A program made the translations under genes and the position numbers. A stretch of 64,000 nucleotides of DNA, taken from positions 336,799-400,798 of the forward strand of contig CAJJDN010000061.1 of the NCBI GenBank assembly GCA_905182985.1. Reading direction: 5' to 3'. Of this stretch, positions 35,850 to 49,081 are shown in pieces (the first letter of the stretch is position 1; each line of letters starts with the position of its first letter). Origin of the DNA: Paramecium sonneborni. Lineage: Eukaryota > Ciliophora > Oligohymenophorea > Peniculida > Parameciidae. The notes under the pieces are model-generated. The model saw only the letters and a program-made list of their open reading frames with translations, searched no databases and was not told where the DNA came from.

Positions 35850-36173
35850 TCATTAATATTGTGATTTAAGCCAATAATCTTGCCCCTTTAAAATACAAGC
35901 TCTCTCTCTTAACTTTTCTATGCCATCCCAAAAATCTTGGTCAGCAATATCAGGATTTCTAGATTCAAACTCTTATTATGATTGTCGATAATAAAAAATT
36001 CTGTCTGGAGAATTTTCTAATTATTATTACCAATTTTAAAACAGCTTCTGAACTTCTTTCTATTTTATTCTGTATTATTATATATAATTATAAATCCCTA
36101 AAGGTATTCCAAACAATAACATGATAACCATTAGATAATTAAACCAATCTAGATCTGATCTATTTGACTACAT
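35850..36173 (-). CDS. Small single-pass membrane protein
   Basis: 107 residues, no introns. One membrane segment at about residues 13-31 (YLMVIMLLFGIPLGIY) is followed by a charged Gln-rich helix and an acidic, Trp-containing tail (FESRNPDIADQDFWDGIEKL, then RACILKGQDYWLKSQYQ). The size and single N-terminal anchor would suit a mitochondrial or ER accessory subunit, but no family is recognised. It is convergent with VPS29, with 17 bp between the stops. Confidence 0.62.
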
Positions 36174-36387
36174 AAAAAAATAAAAATTATTAATATATTT
36201 TTGCAATTTAATTAACAAAACACTTTAATCAAACGAAAAATTGTGTAAGAATAGATTAAACTTCATAAAATGTAGATGATAGATTGTCAAATTCATTTTA
36301 TTTTCTATATAAATAGAAAATAACACCCAATTTATAAATAAATTTAAGTAAAACTTTAATCTATAAATTATTTAATAAAATAATAAA

Positions 36388-37246
36388 TCAATATGAAAAA
36401 TTATTTTCTACAAAAATACCTTAGCCTTTAGTAATTAGAGTCAAAGCTTTGATAAAAAACTTTTTATCTTCAAGAACTAACTCTGCATTTAAATCAGCCT
36501 TTTATTCAGCCTTATTTTAAAGTATAGCATTATTTAATCTATTTAATCTTAGGAACAGATTATCTAATTTAAGATTTATTCTTCCTGGTTATTCTGTATC
36601 AAAATATTTTCCTCTGCACTCAGTAATTATTTCTCCACATTGTATTGTAGACTTAGAGTATACTTTTCCATCAATTATTTATAGTTTTAACATATCAGAA
36701 TCGCAAATGACATAATGTTCGGGGGTAGGTTTTTGCTTTTGTTATTCCCAATATTCAAAAAAATTTTCTCCCTTATATGCCTTCATTTGATCATAAAATG
36801 ATTTCCAATAAGAAAAAGAATAATCAAAAAACAATTCTTCACCTGCTTTAACATTCTTTGAAGCCACTAAAAACGCTTTATCATACTTTATTGAAAGTTC
36901 AACATTATGCTTTAAATGTTCATGAAAAGGAAAAATACCAAAGTTTAAGTTTTATTCTTCTTGAGGCGTTAAAAGGCCAAATCTAACAATATCATTAAAT
37001 CTAGATGATAAGGAACGTCCAATAACTGAATATTTTTCATTTATCTATAACATTCTGTCTTCAAGCATAAAACATTGAGCCCATGAATATTTAGCATTAA
37101 TTACTAGTTTAAAGATGTATTTTACTTTTTCCTCTATATTCTACTAGTATCTATCCTTTGGAAATATCATTTTTTGCAAAAACTCCTAATCCAGAATTAG
37201 GAATTGAAGATTGTTTTGTAAATAACTATAAATAATCACTTTTCAT
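36388..37246 (-). CDS. SET-domain protein
   Basis: 278 residues with one 22-nt intron at 37104-37125. The SET core is visible as IPNSGLGVFAKNDISKGQIL and VEYRGK at the start and KNVKAGEELFFDYSFSYW at about 145-163, matching the G-x-G opening and the GEEL-x-x-DY closing motif. The expected NHS/C motif is not clear; FPFHEHLKHNVELS lies where it should be. Typical SET proteins methylate lysines using S-adenosylmethionine, so activity is plausible but unproven. The C-terminal 90 residues repeat the opening theme (STIQCGEIITECRGKYF, then TKGQGIFVENN), which may be a partial second SET-like unit. Confidence 0.75.
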
Positions 37247-37297
37247 TTATTTTAATATATGATAATTTTGAGGGTGATTTCTAAAAAGTAAAAAAAA

Positions 37298-38110
37298 TCA
37301 GAAATATTGATAGTCTGCAAAAACCATAAATGACAATCTTTAGTCTTGCTTTTTTTATTTGAGTTATTAAAGTTTTGTGAAAAGGCTAAAATTTAACTTT
37401 TTAGTTTGATTCCTAAAATTTACACTATTCTACTTTTTTTTAGTTGAATTTGCTCTTTAAAAACTGTTTGCCCTTGACGATTTATTCAATTCATTCTAAT
37501 CTACTGAGCCTTTGCTTTCTTAGAGTTAATTTTCATTTATTGAGCAGTTGTGAAAACATGTAGCATCCATCAGTTAAAGAGATACTCTTTTTTTACATTT
37601 TTCCCTAGATTTAGAGAGATTTGTTTAATTACAATCATTACTTCTTTCAACTGATTAAACACTAGATTTCAGTTCTGTTTAGTATAGTTTTTTTAATCTT
37701 TAATATGAATTTTAAGAGTTATGTTAACAGATGAGACTCTTTGACAAACATATTTATTCTGCTTCAAGAGAGATTCTATCAGTTTAAGAATTAGGCTTGG
37801 ATCTATCACTGATAAAAGACTTAAGTCTGTTTATCCTTGAATACAAACTTAATCTTGTCTTATTTTCATCATCGATTTTATTTTACTTTGATTATTGTGT
37901 ATATTCTTATCCCAATTCTTCTGAGTCTCTAAATGTTTCAGCAACAGTTTATCTTCGAGATACTCTTAAGTTAGAGTTAAAAAATTAGATTTTTTTGATC
38001 ATTTCTTTCTCAAAAGTTTCCGAAAAATCATAACATCTTGGATAAACATATGGTTTTAGACTTGCTTTTCTTTTTTAAAAATTTGGTTTACCAGAGTTCA
38101 TTATATTCAT
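37298..38110 (-). CDS. Unknown basic Ser/Gln-rich protein
   Basis: 270 residues, no introns. Rich in Ser, Lys, Arg, Gln and Asn, with stretches such as RVSRRQTVAETFRDSEE and RISLEAEQICLSKSLICQHN, and no clear globular domain. Many RxxS and SxxE sites would suit phosphorylation. Family not recognised; probably mostly disordered. The gene is one clean open frame from ATG 38110 to TGA 37298. Confidence 0.62.
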
Positions 38111-38287
38111 TGATCTTAGTTATAATAAATTTTTATTATACAATTTTTTAAACAAAAGAAAATAAATTAGAATAACAAAGTCTTCAAGGGTTGATATGGA
38201 AGTTATTTATTATTCACAAGAATTATAAAAATAACTTTCTATAAAAACAGAAAACTAATGTATAAAATGCCTTTATTTTTAGAATCA

Positions 38288-38767
38288 TCATTCAATTTCC
38301 TTGAGTATTTTGTCCCCTTCATCTAAAGCTCTTGACATGTTTTCTTTAAGTTCTTTGAGAAATTTTTTGAAACTCAAAATTACTGATTGAAACTTCGACT
38401 ATGTCTTATCTGTTGTTACTTTGAGCTATTTCTATACCTTTTTTATTCCCTCAGAAACCTATTTCTTATGTTTCTTTGCAGAGGTAAATTTTTTCTTAAT
38501 CTTCTTCATAATTGTATTTGCTTTGGCCATTTTTGCTTTTGAGGATCCAATCATTATTATATCTGGACTTTCATCAGACTTCCTTTCTTCAGTACTTTAT
38601 GAGGTTGAAGCCTTTTTTTTTGATTTAGGCGGTCTTCCTCTTTTTATTTTTGTACTAACACGTATTGGATGTTAAGTTAAGGGTTGTTTTTTGTTTTCAT
38701 TGTAAACATTAATGCTATCAACATTCAATGATGGTAAGAGATCAATCTCTAAGTCTTCAGATATCAT
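38288..38767 (-). CDS. AT-hook-like basic nuclear protein
   Basis: 159 residues, no introns. An AT-hook core (KRGRPPKSKKK) lies at about residue 45, where GRP inserts into the minor groove of AT-rich DNA. An acidic N-terminus (MISEDLEIDLLPSL), a Ser-rich linker and a very Lys-rich helical region (IMKKIKKKFTSAKKHKKQ) follow, ending in an amphipathic helix (LSFKKFLKELKENMSRALDE). A chromatin role is inferred from the AT-hook and charge alone. Confidence 0.65.
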
Positions 38768-39346
38768 AAATTAATAAATGGACTCCAAAAACTATATTGT
38801 ATTTATAGTAAAAAGAGAAAAAAGCCTGAAAAAAATTGGATAATTTAAATTTTTAAGAATTAACTAGTCTATTTCAAAAATAAATATTTAACTTTAAGTT
38901 TTAAAGTTAAATGAGTCATTTTAATAATCAATTCAATTGAGTTACAAAAAAGTTCTGCAACAGATTGTGCCTGTTACTTCGTAATTTATTTACTATCTAA
39001 AAGAATTCTGTAAAAAAAAGTTAAGTTAAATATTTCTTTTTTATACGAAATATAGCTAATTTTTATTGGCGAAAGTTTCCATGTATTTTAAGCTTTATAT
39101 AAATATACCCTTTATAATAAAATAAATGTTTATTTTTACATTAATCAACTCTTATTTGACTTTTTTCAATAAAATTAGCAATTATTGCTTATAGTCAATT
39201 AATTCTGAACTGATGTATTTTTCATGCTTTGTTGTCAAAATCCTATCTCTTGTTTATATTTCCTATCTTTTATAAATCATACAGTTATAGATAGTTTAAA
39301 GAATTTAAGATGATCATTTGAAATTTAGATTATAATAAAAATTCAA
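38768..39346. other. Intergenic region between divergent genes
   Basis: 579 bp between the AT-hook gene and NDC80 start codons. Contains a short perfect hairpin (AACTTTAA, 3-nt loop, TTAAAGTT) near 38890-38908. No gene is visible. Confidence 0.55.
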
Positions 39347-41191
39347 ATGAATAATAATCGAAGAAGATAATCTCGCTCTGCCGAAAGAGTTACTTAACAG
39401 TCTTCAATAAAACATTAATCAGAAACAAAGCCAGCTTTTCTTTTAGATCTATAAAATGAAATGGAGTATATAGAAGACATTTTAATTTTGATGGCGCGAA
39501 TAAATCGAACTCAATTTTAAGACCCTCAATAATTGAAACATGCCCTAAAAACATAGAACTCAGTCTATTTAAGTATTACTCTATATAACTAGATATTTTA
39601 TAACTTATTATGAATGTAATTGATCCATACTTAGAGATCAAAAGCTTTTCTGATGAAAAATTTTAGTTACTATTAAAAAGACTTGGCTATCCTTGTAAGC
39701 ACATGTCAAAAACAAGGTTTATGAGTTTAGGGTCATCTCATACCTATTTGCAATCACTTCATATTTTGTCTTGGCTTTGCAGGCAAGCTTAACAAATAAT
39801 ATCAATCAATGAACGAATAGAAAATGGATAGTATTAACCAATTGAGATAGAAAATGAATCATTTTCTAATAAACTTAAAAAGAAATTAGCAGAGTATATA
39901 GTTCACCTACTAAATTAGATATTTACAGGATGGCTATATAGGTACAATTGACGACTCAAGCCTAGAGAAGTGTTATAGGGATGCAAAACAAAAGTTAACC
40001 ATCGAAATCAATTAGTTATAAAAGGACATATCCAAGCTTAATTGTGACTTGAATATCATCAAGGCCTCTGAACCCAATCTGCCTGAATTAGAAGAATAAT
40101 ACAAAAATTTAGAAAATGAGCTAACAGAAGTTACTAAAGAGGTATAAGAAAATTAATCATTACTTGAATCAACTAGGAATCAAACCAATTAGAGCATGAG
40201 CAAGTAATTAGAGTTCGATAATGAAATACTTAAGGTACATAAACTAATAGAAGCTAAAAGATAATATATTGCCTAATAGCCAATTAAAATTGATAAAGCT
40301 AAAGAAATGGAAGCTAAAGATTATTAGTTAACTATTTAATCTTAATAATTACTTAATGAATTATAAAATTATTAAAAAGAACTTGATAAAACAAGGTAGG
40401 ATAAAACAGAAGTACTTTGTAAAATATCAAATATTATTTAAATGTTGAATTCTGGCAAAGTTAAATTTAATAAAGATTATGAAACATTTGAAAAAAATCT
40501 CTATTCTTATTAATAAAAACTAGAATAGAATAATGGAATATAAATTGGAGAAGATGAAAATCTTTTGGATATGGAAATAGATGCTTAGTTTGAGCAAAAG
40601 CTTGCTAACGAATAGATTGACTATAAAAGTAGAAAGAGTTTAGTAGCATATGATCTGATTTAAAAATAGGATACAGAATCTATTCTAAAGTTGCTATTGC
40701 CAAATAAAGAATAAATTCTCAGAGATCTAAATTAGTAATTACAAGAAATTATAAATAAATTGTCAATTAGTAAAAATAAGGCCTTAGAGATGAAAAATGA
40801 ATTAAATCAAAAATTAAAGTAATTAGAAGATATTGAATGCGCAAAAAAAATGATTATTTAAGAGATCAGCTAATTAAATGATTCTACTGAAGAACTTAAA
40901 GTTCTTAAATAAATCTATTTAGAACATCAAGAAAAACAACAAATATTACTAAAGGAAATGGAATAGAAAAAGTTAGAAATAAAATTCATAGTGGATAGAA
41001 AAAATTTAGATATTATAGAAATTGATAGATTGAAGAAATAAAATCAAGAAAATTAAGAAATTATATTAACAATGTAACAGCAAGCAGAGATTATTGAAGA
41101 AAAAAATACAGCATTGTAGCAGCAGTTTAAAGATTGGGTAAAAGATAATTTGGATCAATTTTTGAATTTAATTTAAGAAGTTAAAATTTGA
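39347..41191 (+). CDS. NDC80: Kinetochore protein Ndc80/Hec1
   Basis: 598 residues with introns at 39573-39592 (20 nt) and 39901-39928 (28 nt). After a basic N-terminal tail (MNNNRRRQSRSAERVTQQ), the calponin-homology domain shows FSDEKFQLLLKRLGYPCKHM and SLGSSHTYLQSLHILSWLCR. These correspond to the conserved KALGYPFxxSKSxLxxVGSPHTWPxxLAALxWL block of Ndc80. From about residue 190 to the end it is coiled coil. Ndc80 is the microtubule-binding arm of the NDC80 complex. Length (about 640 in animals) and architecture fit. The CH block is diverged, as expected for a ciliate, so the call is good but not absolute. Confidence 0.82.
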
Positions 41192-41479
41192 TAAATTAAA
41201 TTTATGCATTAGATAAATTTATTATTCTTTCAAATATAATATATTAATTGAGTAGAATTATTTAATTAACAACATTAAAAGAATTTTTAGATAATTTTCT
41301 TTGGATTTTTGAGTTTCCTACACTCTATTAAAAATCTTTAGTTAAAGACAGACATCAGCATCTAAACGAAATTTTTATTTAAATATATAACTTATGATTA
41401 ATCTTAAAAAAAAAAGAATTAATTTTTTAATAAAATTAAACATAATTATGATACTTTAAAATTTCATTTTTCAATTCTA

Positions 41480-44400
41480 TCATTTCTCGACCTTATCACT
41501 TAATTACTTTATTTATGCTTGTAAGACAGAATTTTGATTAAATAAAACTATCATTCTTCTATTTAATTCACTAATCCCTTCTCCATATTATTCTTTACTT
41601 AATTCTAACGTTTTTATTTAATGTTTAAGTAAAATTATTAATTTTTCTTATTCTTAGGAAGCTTAGAGTTCTTGGCTCTATTTTCTAGATTATTTTTATT
41701 CTTAATCATGCTAAATTTTTTTGAGAATCTATATGACAGGCTAAGTAGCTTGATTTAAGTTAATCAATTGCTTATTTTCTTCAAAATCATCTTGATTTTC
41801 TTTCAATAATTATTCTAAAGTTTACACAAAAAAAGCATTTTTTTCATTAAACTTTTAATCTAGATTATCTAGTGATCCTTTTAGTTAATTACATTCATTT
41901 TCCAAAAGTTCCTTCTCTTTTTCAAGTTTTTCTATTAGTTCTTAAAATGTTCTGTTTTATTCTTATGCTACGATTAATTACTATCTTTATTAAGCTATTT
42001 CCAAGCCTTATTTTTCTATAATATCATTCTCTTTATTAAATCTTTCTTATGAAAATTAATCCTGTTCCTATATTTATTCTTTGTCTTGATTTATTTTATC
42101 TAAATTTTATTTAGTATTTACGCTTGATTAACTTTCAAATAACTTTATCTTTTCATTTAATGATTAATTAAATTACTAAAGTTATAGCTTTTCTTGATTT
42201 AATAATGATAATTACTCTTACAATTCTGATAATTTTAATTTTAAATTTTTAATATCATTTAATAATGGATTTTCATTATCTTAATCATCATGTAGACTTT
42301 TTTATAATTCTGCTGTTTTGACATCTTGTTATAATAAACTAACTGAATTTAAGTAAGAATCTTATGGCTTTGTTTTTTTCTCCATTACATCATCATCTTT
42401 CTCTAAGTCTAATTAGTTTTCTAATTTAGGACTTTATTCTTATAATATTCCATCTCTATCCATTTCCAAGAGCAAGTATTGATTTAATAGCTTGTTGTAT
42501 TTCTCTTTTTACTTTTGAATTTCTTCATCTAAAGCTTTTTCATGTTCTTGCTTTTTCTCCTCCTACTTTTTATTTAATTCATCATTGAGTTCTTCTAAAG
42601 CTAAATGTTCAGCTAACAGTTAATTAAATTTATTTTTGGATTTTTCATATTCACTCTTATCAATCAAACTTTCTTAATTTTAATTTGTTTAATTCAAAGC
42701 TTACATAGCTTTTTCACATTAATCTTATAATTTCAAATGTTCATTCAATAGATTATTAAACAAATCCTTAGCTTTTAATTTTTCATCATCTAATTATTAT
42801 TAAAATTCTTTCCTCAATTACTTTTCTTATTCATTAATTAAATCTCCTACATTTAGTAAATGAAGATGTTCTTCGAGAAGATTATTGTATTTCTTTTTGT
42901 AATAATCTTCTGAATCTTAATCTAATTTTTATGCATCGTTATTTGCAGATTCTAAATTTAATTATGGTTCTTACTAATTTGACTCTTGGTTTGTTACTTT
43001 ATCTAGCATCAACTTTAACTATTATACTTCTTATAGTAATTAATTATTTTAGTTCTACAGTTCTTGATTTAATTGATTGATGTCTTATTTTGAATCTTAC
43101 TCCTTAACATCTTATTTTTATGCTAATTTTCTCTCCATTACATCATCATCTTTCTCTAAGTCTAATTAGTTTTCTAATTTAGGACTTTATTCTTATAATA
43201 TTCCATCTCTATCCATTTCCAAGAGCAAGTATTGATTTAATAGCTTGTTGTATTTCTCTTTTTACTTTTGAATTTCTTCATCTAAAGCTTTTTCATGTTC
43301 TTGCTTTTTCTCCTCCTGCTTTTTATTTAATTCATCATTGAGTTCTTCTAAAGCTAAATGTTCAGCTAACAGTTAATTAAATTTATTTTTGGATTTTTCA
43401 TATTCACTCTTATCAATCAAATTTTCTTAATTTTAATTTGTTTAATTCAAAGCTTACATAGCTTTTTCACATTAATCTTATAATTTCAAATGTTCATTCA
43501 ATAGATTATTAAATAAATCCTTAGCTTTTAATTTTTCATCATCTAATTATTATTAAAATTCTTTCCTCAATTACTTTTCTTATTCATTAATTAAATCTCC
43601 TACATTTAGTAAATGAAGATGTTCTTCGAGAAGATTATTGTATTTCTTTTTGTAATAATCTTCTGAATCTTAATCTAATTTTTATGCATCGTTATTTGCA
43701 GATTCTAAATTTAATTATGGTTCTTACTAATTTGACTCTTGGTTTGTTACTTTATCTAGCATCAACTTTAACTATTATACTTCTTATAGTAATTAATTAT
43801 TTTAGTTCTACAGTTCTTGATTTAATTGATTGATGTCTTATTTTGAATCTTACTCCTTAACATCTTATTTTTATGCTAATTTTCTCTCCATTACATCATC
43901 ATCTTTCTCTAAGTCTAATTAGTTTTCTAATTTAGGACTTTATTCTTATAATATTCCATCTCTATCCATTTCCAAGAGCAAGTATTGATTTAATAGCTTG
44001 TTGTATTTCTCTTTTTACTTTTGAATTTCTTCATCTAAAGCTTTTTCATGTTCTTGCTTTTTCTCCTCCTACTTCTTATTTAATTCATCATTGAGTTCTT
44101 CTAAAGCTAAATGCTCAGCTAACAGTTAATTAAATTTATTTTTGGATTTTTCATATTCACTCTTATCAATCAAACTTTCTTAATTTTAATTTGTTTAATT
44201 CAAAGCTTACATAGCTTTTTCACATTAATCTTATAATTTCAAATGTTCATTCAATAGATTATTAAACAAATCCTTAGCTTTTAATTTTTCATCATCTAAT
44301 TATTATTAAAATTCTTTCCTCAATTACTTTTCTTATTCATTAATTAAATCTCCTACATTTAGTAAATGAAGATGTTCTTCGAGAAGATTATTGTATTTCT

Positions 44401-47400
44401 TTTTATAATAATCTTCTTCATCACAATCTGTCTAAAAATTTTCATCAAATTCTTTTTCATTTTTGTTATGTTTTAATAATTCATCTTTTTATTTCCCTTA
44501 AATTTAATCATCATATTTTTTTAATTATTCTTCTAATTGAACCTCTAATTCATCAATTTTTTTTTGTTTATCATTGTTTATTTCTTTTTGTTTCGTTAAT
44601 CTTTAAAATGTATTTTCAAATTTATTTTCTAATTTTTTATTTTAATAAATAAGCCTAAACTACTTCGCCAACAATTTGTTATACATATTTTAAATTTTTT
44701 AACTATCTACTTAATTCATATCATTTTACTCTATGGATTAACTTATAATATTGTCATCATTTTTATTATCCTCATAATACTAATTTTGATTATCAATAAG
44801 ATCTTAAACAATAGCCTTTTATTTTGATAATCTTTTCATTAGCTAATCATTTTCTCTATCTTTTTAAAACATTTAACATAATAATTTAAATATCTTTGCT
44901 AGATATTTTTTATTTTATTAATTTAATTTATCATTTTCGATTTTTATCATTTCATTTAAACTTTAATTTTTATTATCGTTTTATTAATCTTCTCTTAATT
45001 CCAATTATTTTTATTCTTATATATTTGTGTAATTTTATTATTAATTTTCTAATAATTATTCTAATTAAGCTTTCTTTTACTACAATTTAATTAATACTTC
45101 CGCATTAGTCTTTTTTTAAACATTTAAATTGCTTGTAAGAATAAATAGTTTCGCTATAAGTTTGCAATTCTTTTCTTTTATTTAATATGTACTGTTTTCT
45201 ATTTTTGAAAATTCTTATATTATTGCATTTTATTTTGCCAATCTCAAATTTAATTATTGATTTTCCTTTATTTTTTTTTCAAGCAAAAAAGATGTTCTAA
45301 ATAATTTAGATAACAACTTCTTATTTAGTTTTTCAATCTTATCATTTTCCTAAAATCTTTCTGGCTGTTTTACTGGATCCGATTCACAGCCTGCTTGAAG
45401 TGAAATTTCCTAATGTTGCAACTCAGGATTTATTTTTCCAATTTTATCCTCGAAAATTTAATCTATCAATTAATCATTAAGTGCTTTTTATTTTTTTATT
45501 CTTTCATTCAATATAATAAGTTCATTATCTTTTTTCTTTTATTGACTTAAAATCCTAAATAATTTAGAAAGCAATTTATTATTCTTTAATTTCAAAAGCT
45601 AAATCTCATTTTGATTTTTTAACTACTATTCCTAACATTCACTATTAAATTAATTGTTTTCATTTTCTTAATTATAATTAATTGATTTTTCATTATCCTC
45701 ACTTTTGGAATCTGTATTTTAGGATAAAGCTTCAATAATTGCTTTTGATTTAGCTAACCTTTATTCAAGTATTAAAATTTAATTGTTTTTTTTATTGAAA
45801 CTACTCATAACTCTGAATAATTTGACTAATAATTTTTTATTCTCAATTCTAAGTTTATCATTTTCTTAGTCATGAACACTTTAAATTTCATTTTATTATT
45901 TAGATGTGGACTTAACATCTTCAGATGATTTTTCTGGAAAATTACTATTTATCGCCTCAACTTATTGTTAATCTTCTTAAATTTATGATTCATTTAGTGA
46001 TTTATATTTCGATAATCTCTCATTTAAGTTTTCGATCAATTTATTTTATTTATTAAATTTGCTCATAATTCTAAATAATTTAGCTGCCATTTTATTAAAT
46101 TTTTGATTTCCTATTAAGGTAGGCTATTTTTCATACTCATTTTGATTAATTTAACATTAATTTTTCTCTGACGATTTTTCTTCAAAATTAAAATTTTATT
46201 CATTTTCTTTTTAATCTAAATGTGAATCAGTATTCACAAAAACTTCTTAATTAGTTAACTCCTAAATTTATGCTTTTTATTTCTAAATTCTCTGTAATAA
46301 TTACTCAATCTCATTATTTTTCTTATTTATTAAGAACATAGATCTAAATAATTTCCCTTAGAGTAATCTATTTTAATTTTTAATTTTTGCTGAATCAATA
46401 TCCAATTATTTGTTTTCGATATTTTATTAAATTTATTTATTATTTTAGAAATCATCTATAATTAATTGATCTTATGAAGATTCTTTTATTTCTTCTTGAT
46501 TATGTTCTGAAAGGAGAGTTTGATTTATAGCTTATTACTTTAAAAGCCGTTCCTTCATAACTTATAATTCGTTGTTTTAAATTTTTAACTATGTTGTAAT
46601 TCTAAATACTTTTGACAATAATTTTTAGTTTTTAGTCTTAAGTTTTTGTATTTCATTATTTATTTCTTATTGATTATCTTGAATTAATTTTTATTCTTGA
46701 TCAATTACTTCTTCTTATTTTTATACTATTTATTCTTCGTTTAGTTTTTACTATTGCTCTATGGTTTTTTAATTTTCATTTAATTCTGTATTGATTGCCT
46801 TTTATTTTTCAAGCCTTTTCTCTAATTATAAAATAATCGATTTTTTTTATTAAAATTAAGTTGCAATTTTTAAAATCTTGCATAAAAGTTTTTGATTTTG
46901 TAATTTTTGTTTCCTAAATTCTTCCTGCCAATCTTATTGAACATTTGATTCTTTTGCAACTGATGTATTATCTTTAGACTAATCAATTTATTAAATTTAA
47001 TCAGTAATATTTAATTTTTCAATTTTTTGATTATCTAATATTTGATCAGTAATGGCTTTCTGTTTTTTAAGTTTATTTTCTAAATCATATATTTATTTTT
47101 GATTTCTCATCAACTTTCCTGCTAAAATAAAGATGATTCGTATATTCTTACTATTTTTATTTTTTGTTTGAATTAACTCCTAAGTTAATTTAGCATTTTG
47201 AGCATTAAATTTTTCCTAATTTAATCTAGCTATTTGAGCCTCTTTTTCCTCTGTATTTTCCTTTTTCTATAGATTGATTATTTATTCGTGTTCTTACTTT
47301 TATTATTGGATTATTTATTCATAATCATTAATTTTTTTTTCAGCATCCTGCAACTTAATTAATAGTTAATTATTATCTGAGGTTATATTTTTATTTTCCT

Positions 47401-49081
47401 GCTCTAATTCCTATAACATCTACTTAAAGGTGGAATCATCTTAATTGTTTTATCGCTATTAAAATATTAGCATCTCCTTTTTTAAATCATTTATTTATTC
47501 GTTGGCTTGCTTTAATTTATCCTCTAAATCTCGTTATTTAATAGAAGTATCTTTTGATCTAGGTGTTAAATCTTTTTATTAATATTTTAAAGCTATTTCT
47601 AGATCATTAATTTTAATTTCTTAATCCTTTATATGCAACTCTAGTTCTTCAAACTTTTTTTAATCTTTATTCTCTTACTCTAAAATAGCATTGAGTTTAA
47701 TGTTATTTTAATTATATTTATTAGTCCATTCTTGAATATCATTTTCTTGTAACTTTACTTTGTTTTCTAATTTTTTAATTTAATCATTCAAAAGTTAAAT
47801 CTCTTTTTATTTCTTGTTTTTATCATTTTCTAATGTTTCCTTCTAATCCAATGTTTCTGTATATTTAGCTTTCAAATTAGAAAAATCATCACTTAATTGT
47901 TTGAATTATGAACTCAATTCAATCTCTTCATTATTACCACTACATAATTCAATCAGATCATTTTAAAGATTTAATTTTACTTCTAAAGGCTTCGATGTCA
48001 ATTCTTCATATAACTTTAGATTTTCAGCTTTTAATTCTTAATTACTGTTTTATATAGTATCAATTTAATCCAAAAGCCTCTTATTTTCAATGTCTAGTTC
48101 ATTTAAATTATTTTTTAAAACTGTAATGCTTGCTTCTAACTCATTTATTTTGATTTAATCTTCCCGTCTTTAATTTTCCATTTCCTCTTTTTACTCTAGC
48201 AAATTCTCAATTTTACCATATGCAACTAAATTTAGAAGATTAGATACTTGCATAATAATTATCAATTTCATCTTTATTCGATTAAAGTTATGAATATTTA
48301 TTTTACCAATTTATTATTTCTTGTTGATTAGATTTTAATGTCTCTTCATATTCACCGATTTCCTCTTGTAAATCACTTATTTATTTTTCATAATTTTAGA
48401 TAATAGCAGAGCTAAATAATTAAAAAAAATAATACTTTTCATCAATTGAATTTTTTTATGATTCATTTATTTTTTAAGGAGTTTATGATTATTTTTGAGA
48501 AGACTTTTCCTTCATCAATTTATTCTAAAAATCTTATAAGTCTTTCAATAAAATAGAATTTTAAGTCGAAAGTTATTCAATTTGTTTATCCTTTTGGTCA
48601 TTATCATTCCAAGCTTAATTGAGATCATTTGTTAATTACGCGTTTTCTATTTTCAGATTTTCTATTTCGGTTTAAAGTAACTTTTCCTTTTAATTCTTCT
48701 CAAGCTCCATAGTAAGTACTTCTCGTTGTTTATTTTAATCTTGACTAAGTTTGTCATTATCAATTTTTAATGATTTACTACTGTGAATTGATGATCGTAG
48801 GATACCTGGCCCTTCTGTCTTCTTAAGCATCTCATCAGCTTGCTTTTTATATTTTTCCTTTTCCTCCTAAAGCTTTTCTACTCTCTGACTAAGCTATTAT
48901 GCAGCCTCTTTATTAATTTTTGACTCTTTCATGGTTCGTTCTAATGCTTGTGAATGTTCAATTTTGAGTTCTGATTTTACTTTTTATACTTGAGTTTCAA
49001 TTTACTAAGATCATCAAATTAAAAATATACTTTGATTCCGATGGGTGATTGTCCTTAATTTGCTTGCTAGATACTTCTCAT
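41480..49081 (-). CDS. Giant repetitive coiled-coil protein (about 2517 aa)
   Basis: One frame from ATG 49081 to TGA 41480 with introns at 49005-49030 (26 nt) and 48226-48247 (22 nt). Almost all coiled coil rich in Glu, Lys, Asn and Gln. Three zones are visible: an N-terminal 600-residue coil (QLSQRVEKLQEEKEKYKKQA), a middle with about 11 copies of a degenerate unit (AKLFRIMSKFNKQNKL, VKLFRVMSSFNKKNNQ, SKLFRILSQQKKKDNE) spaced 80-90 residues apart, and a C-terminal zone with 251-residue in-frame tandem repeats. I do not recognise a family; a cortical, basal-body or Golgi filament is plausible. Its 5' end lies in the sequence duplicated around the N at 49767; the start used here is in the first copy. 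Confidence 0.8.
42380..44417 (-). repeat. In-frame 753-bp tandem repeats (2.7 copies)
   Basis: Near-identical units at 42380-43132, 43133-43885 and 43886-44417 (last one partial). The 753-bp period equals 251 codons, so the frame is kept. Only scattered substitutions separate copies. Each unit itself contains four related motifs (KYNNLLEEHLHL, LFNNLLNEHLKL, KFNQLLAEHLAL, KYNKLLNQYLLL). High identity indicates recent expansion. Confidence 0.92.
44640..47165 (-). repeat. Degenerate KLFRI-type protein repeats, about 11 copies
   Basis: Units starting near 47124, 46858, 46590, 46329, 46062, 45807, 45549, 45290, 45133, 44877 and 44645 encode variants of K-L/I-F-R-I followed by N/K-rich helix and an R/K-L-x-K-x-x-A-I ending. 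Typical spacing is 232-268 nt. They are visible only at the protein level. Confidence 0.75.

Noticed and set aside
44896..45090. Plus-strand hydrophobic open frame
   Set aside because: It is the antisense of the giant coiled-coil gene, whose Lys/Asn/Glu-rich codons read as Phe/Leu/Ile on the opposite strand.
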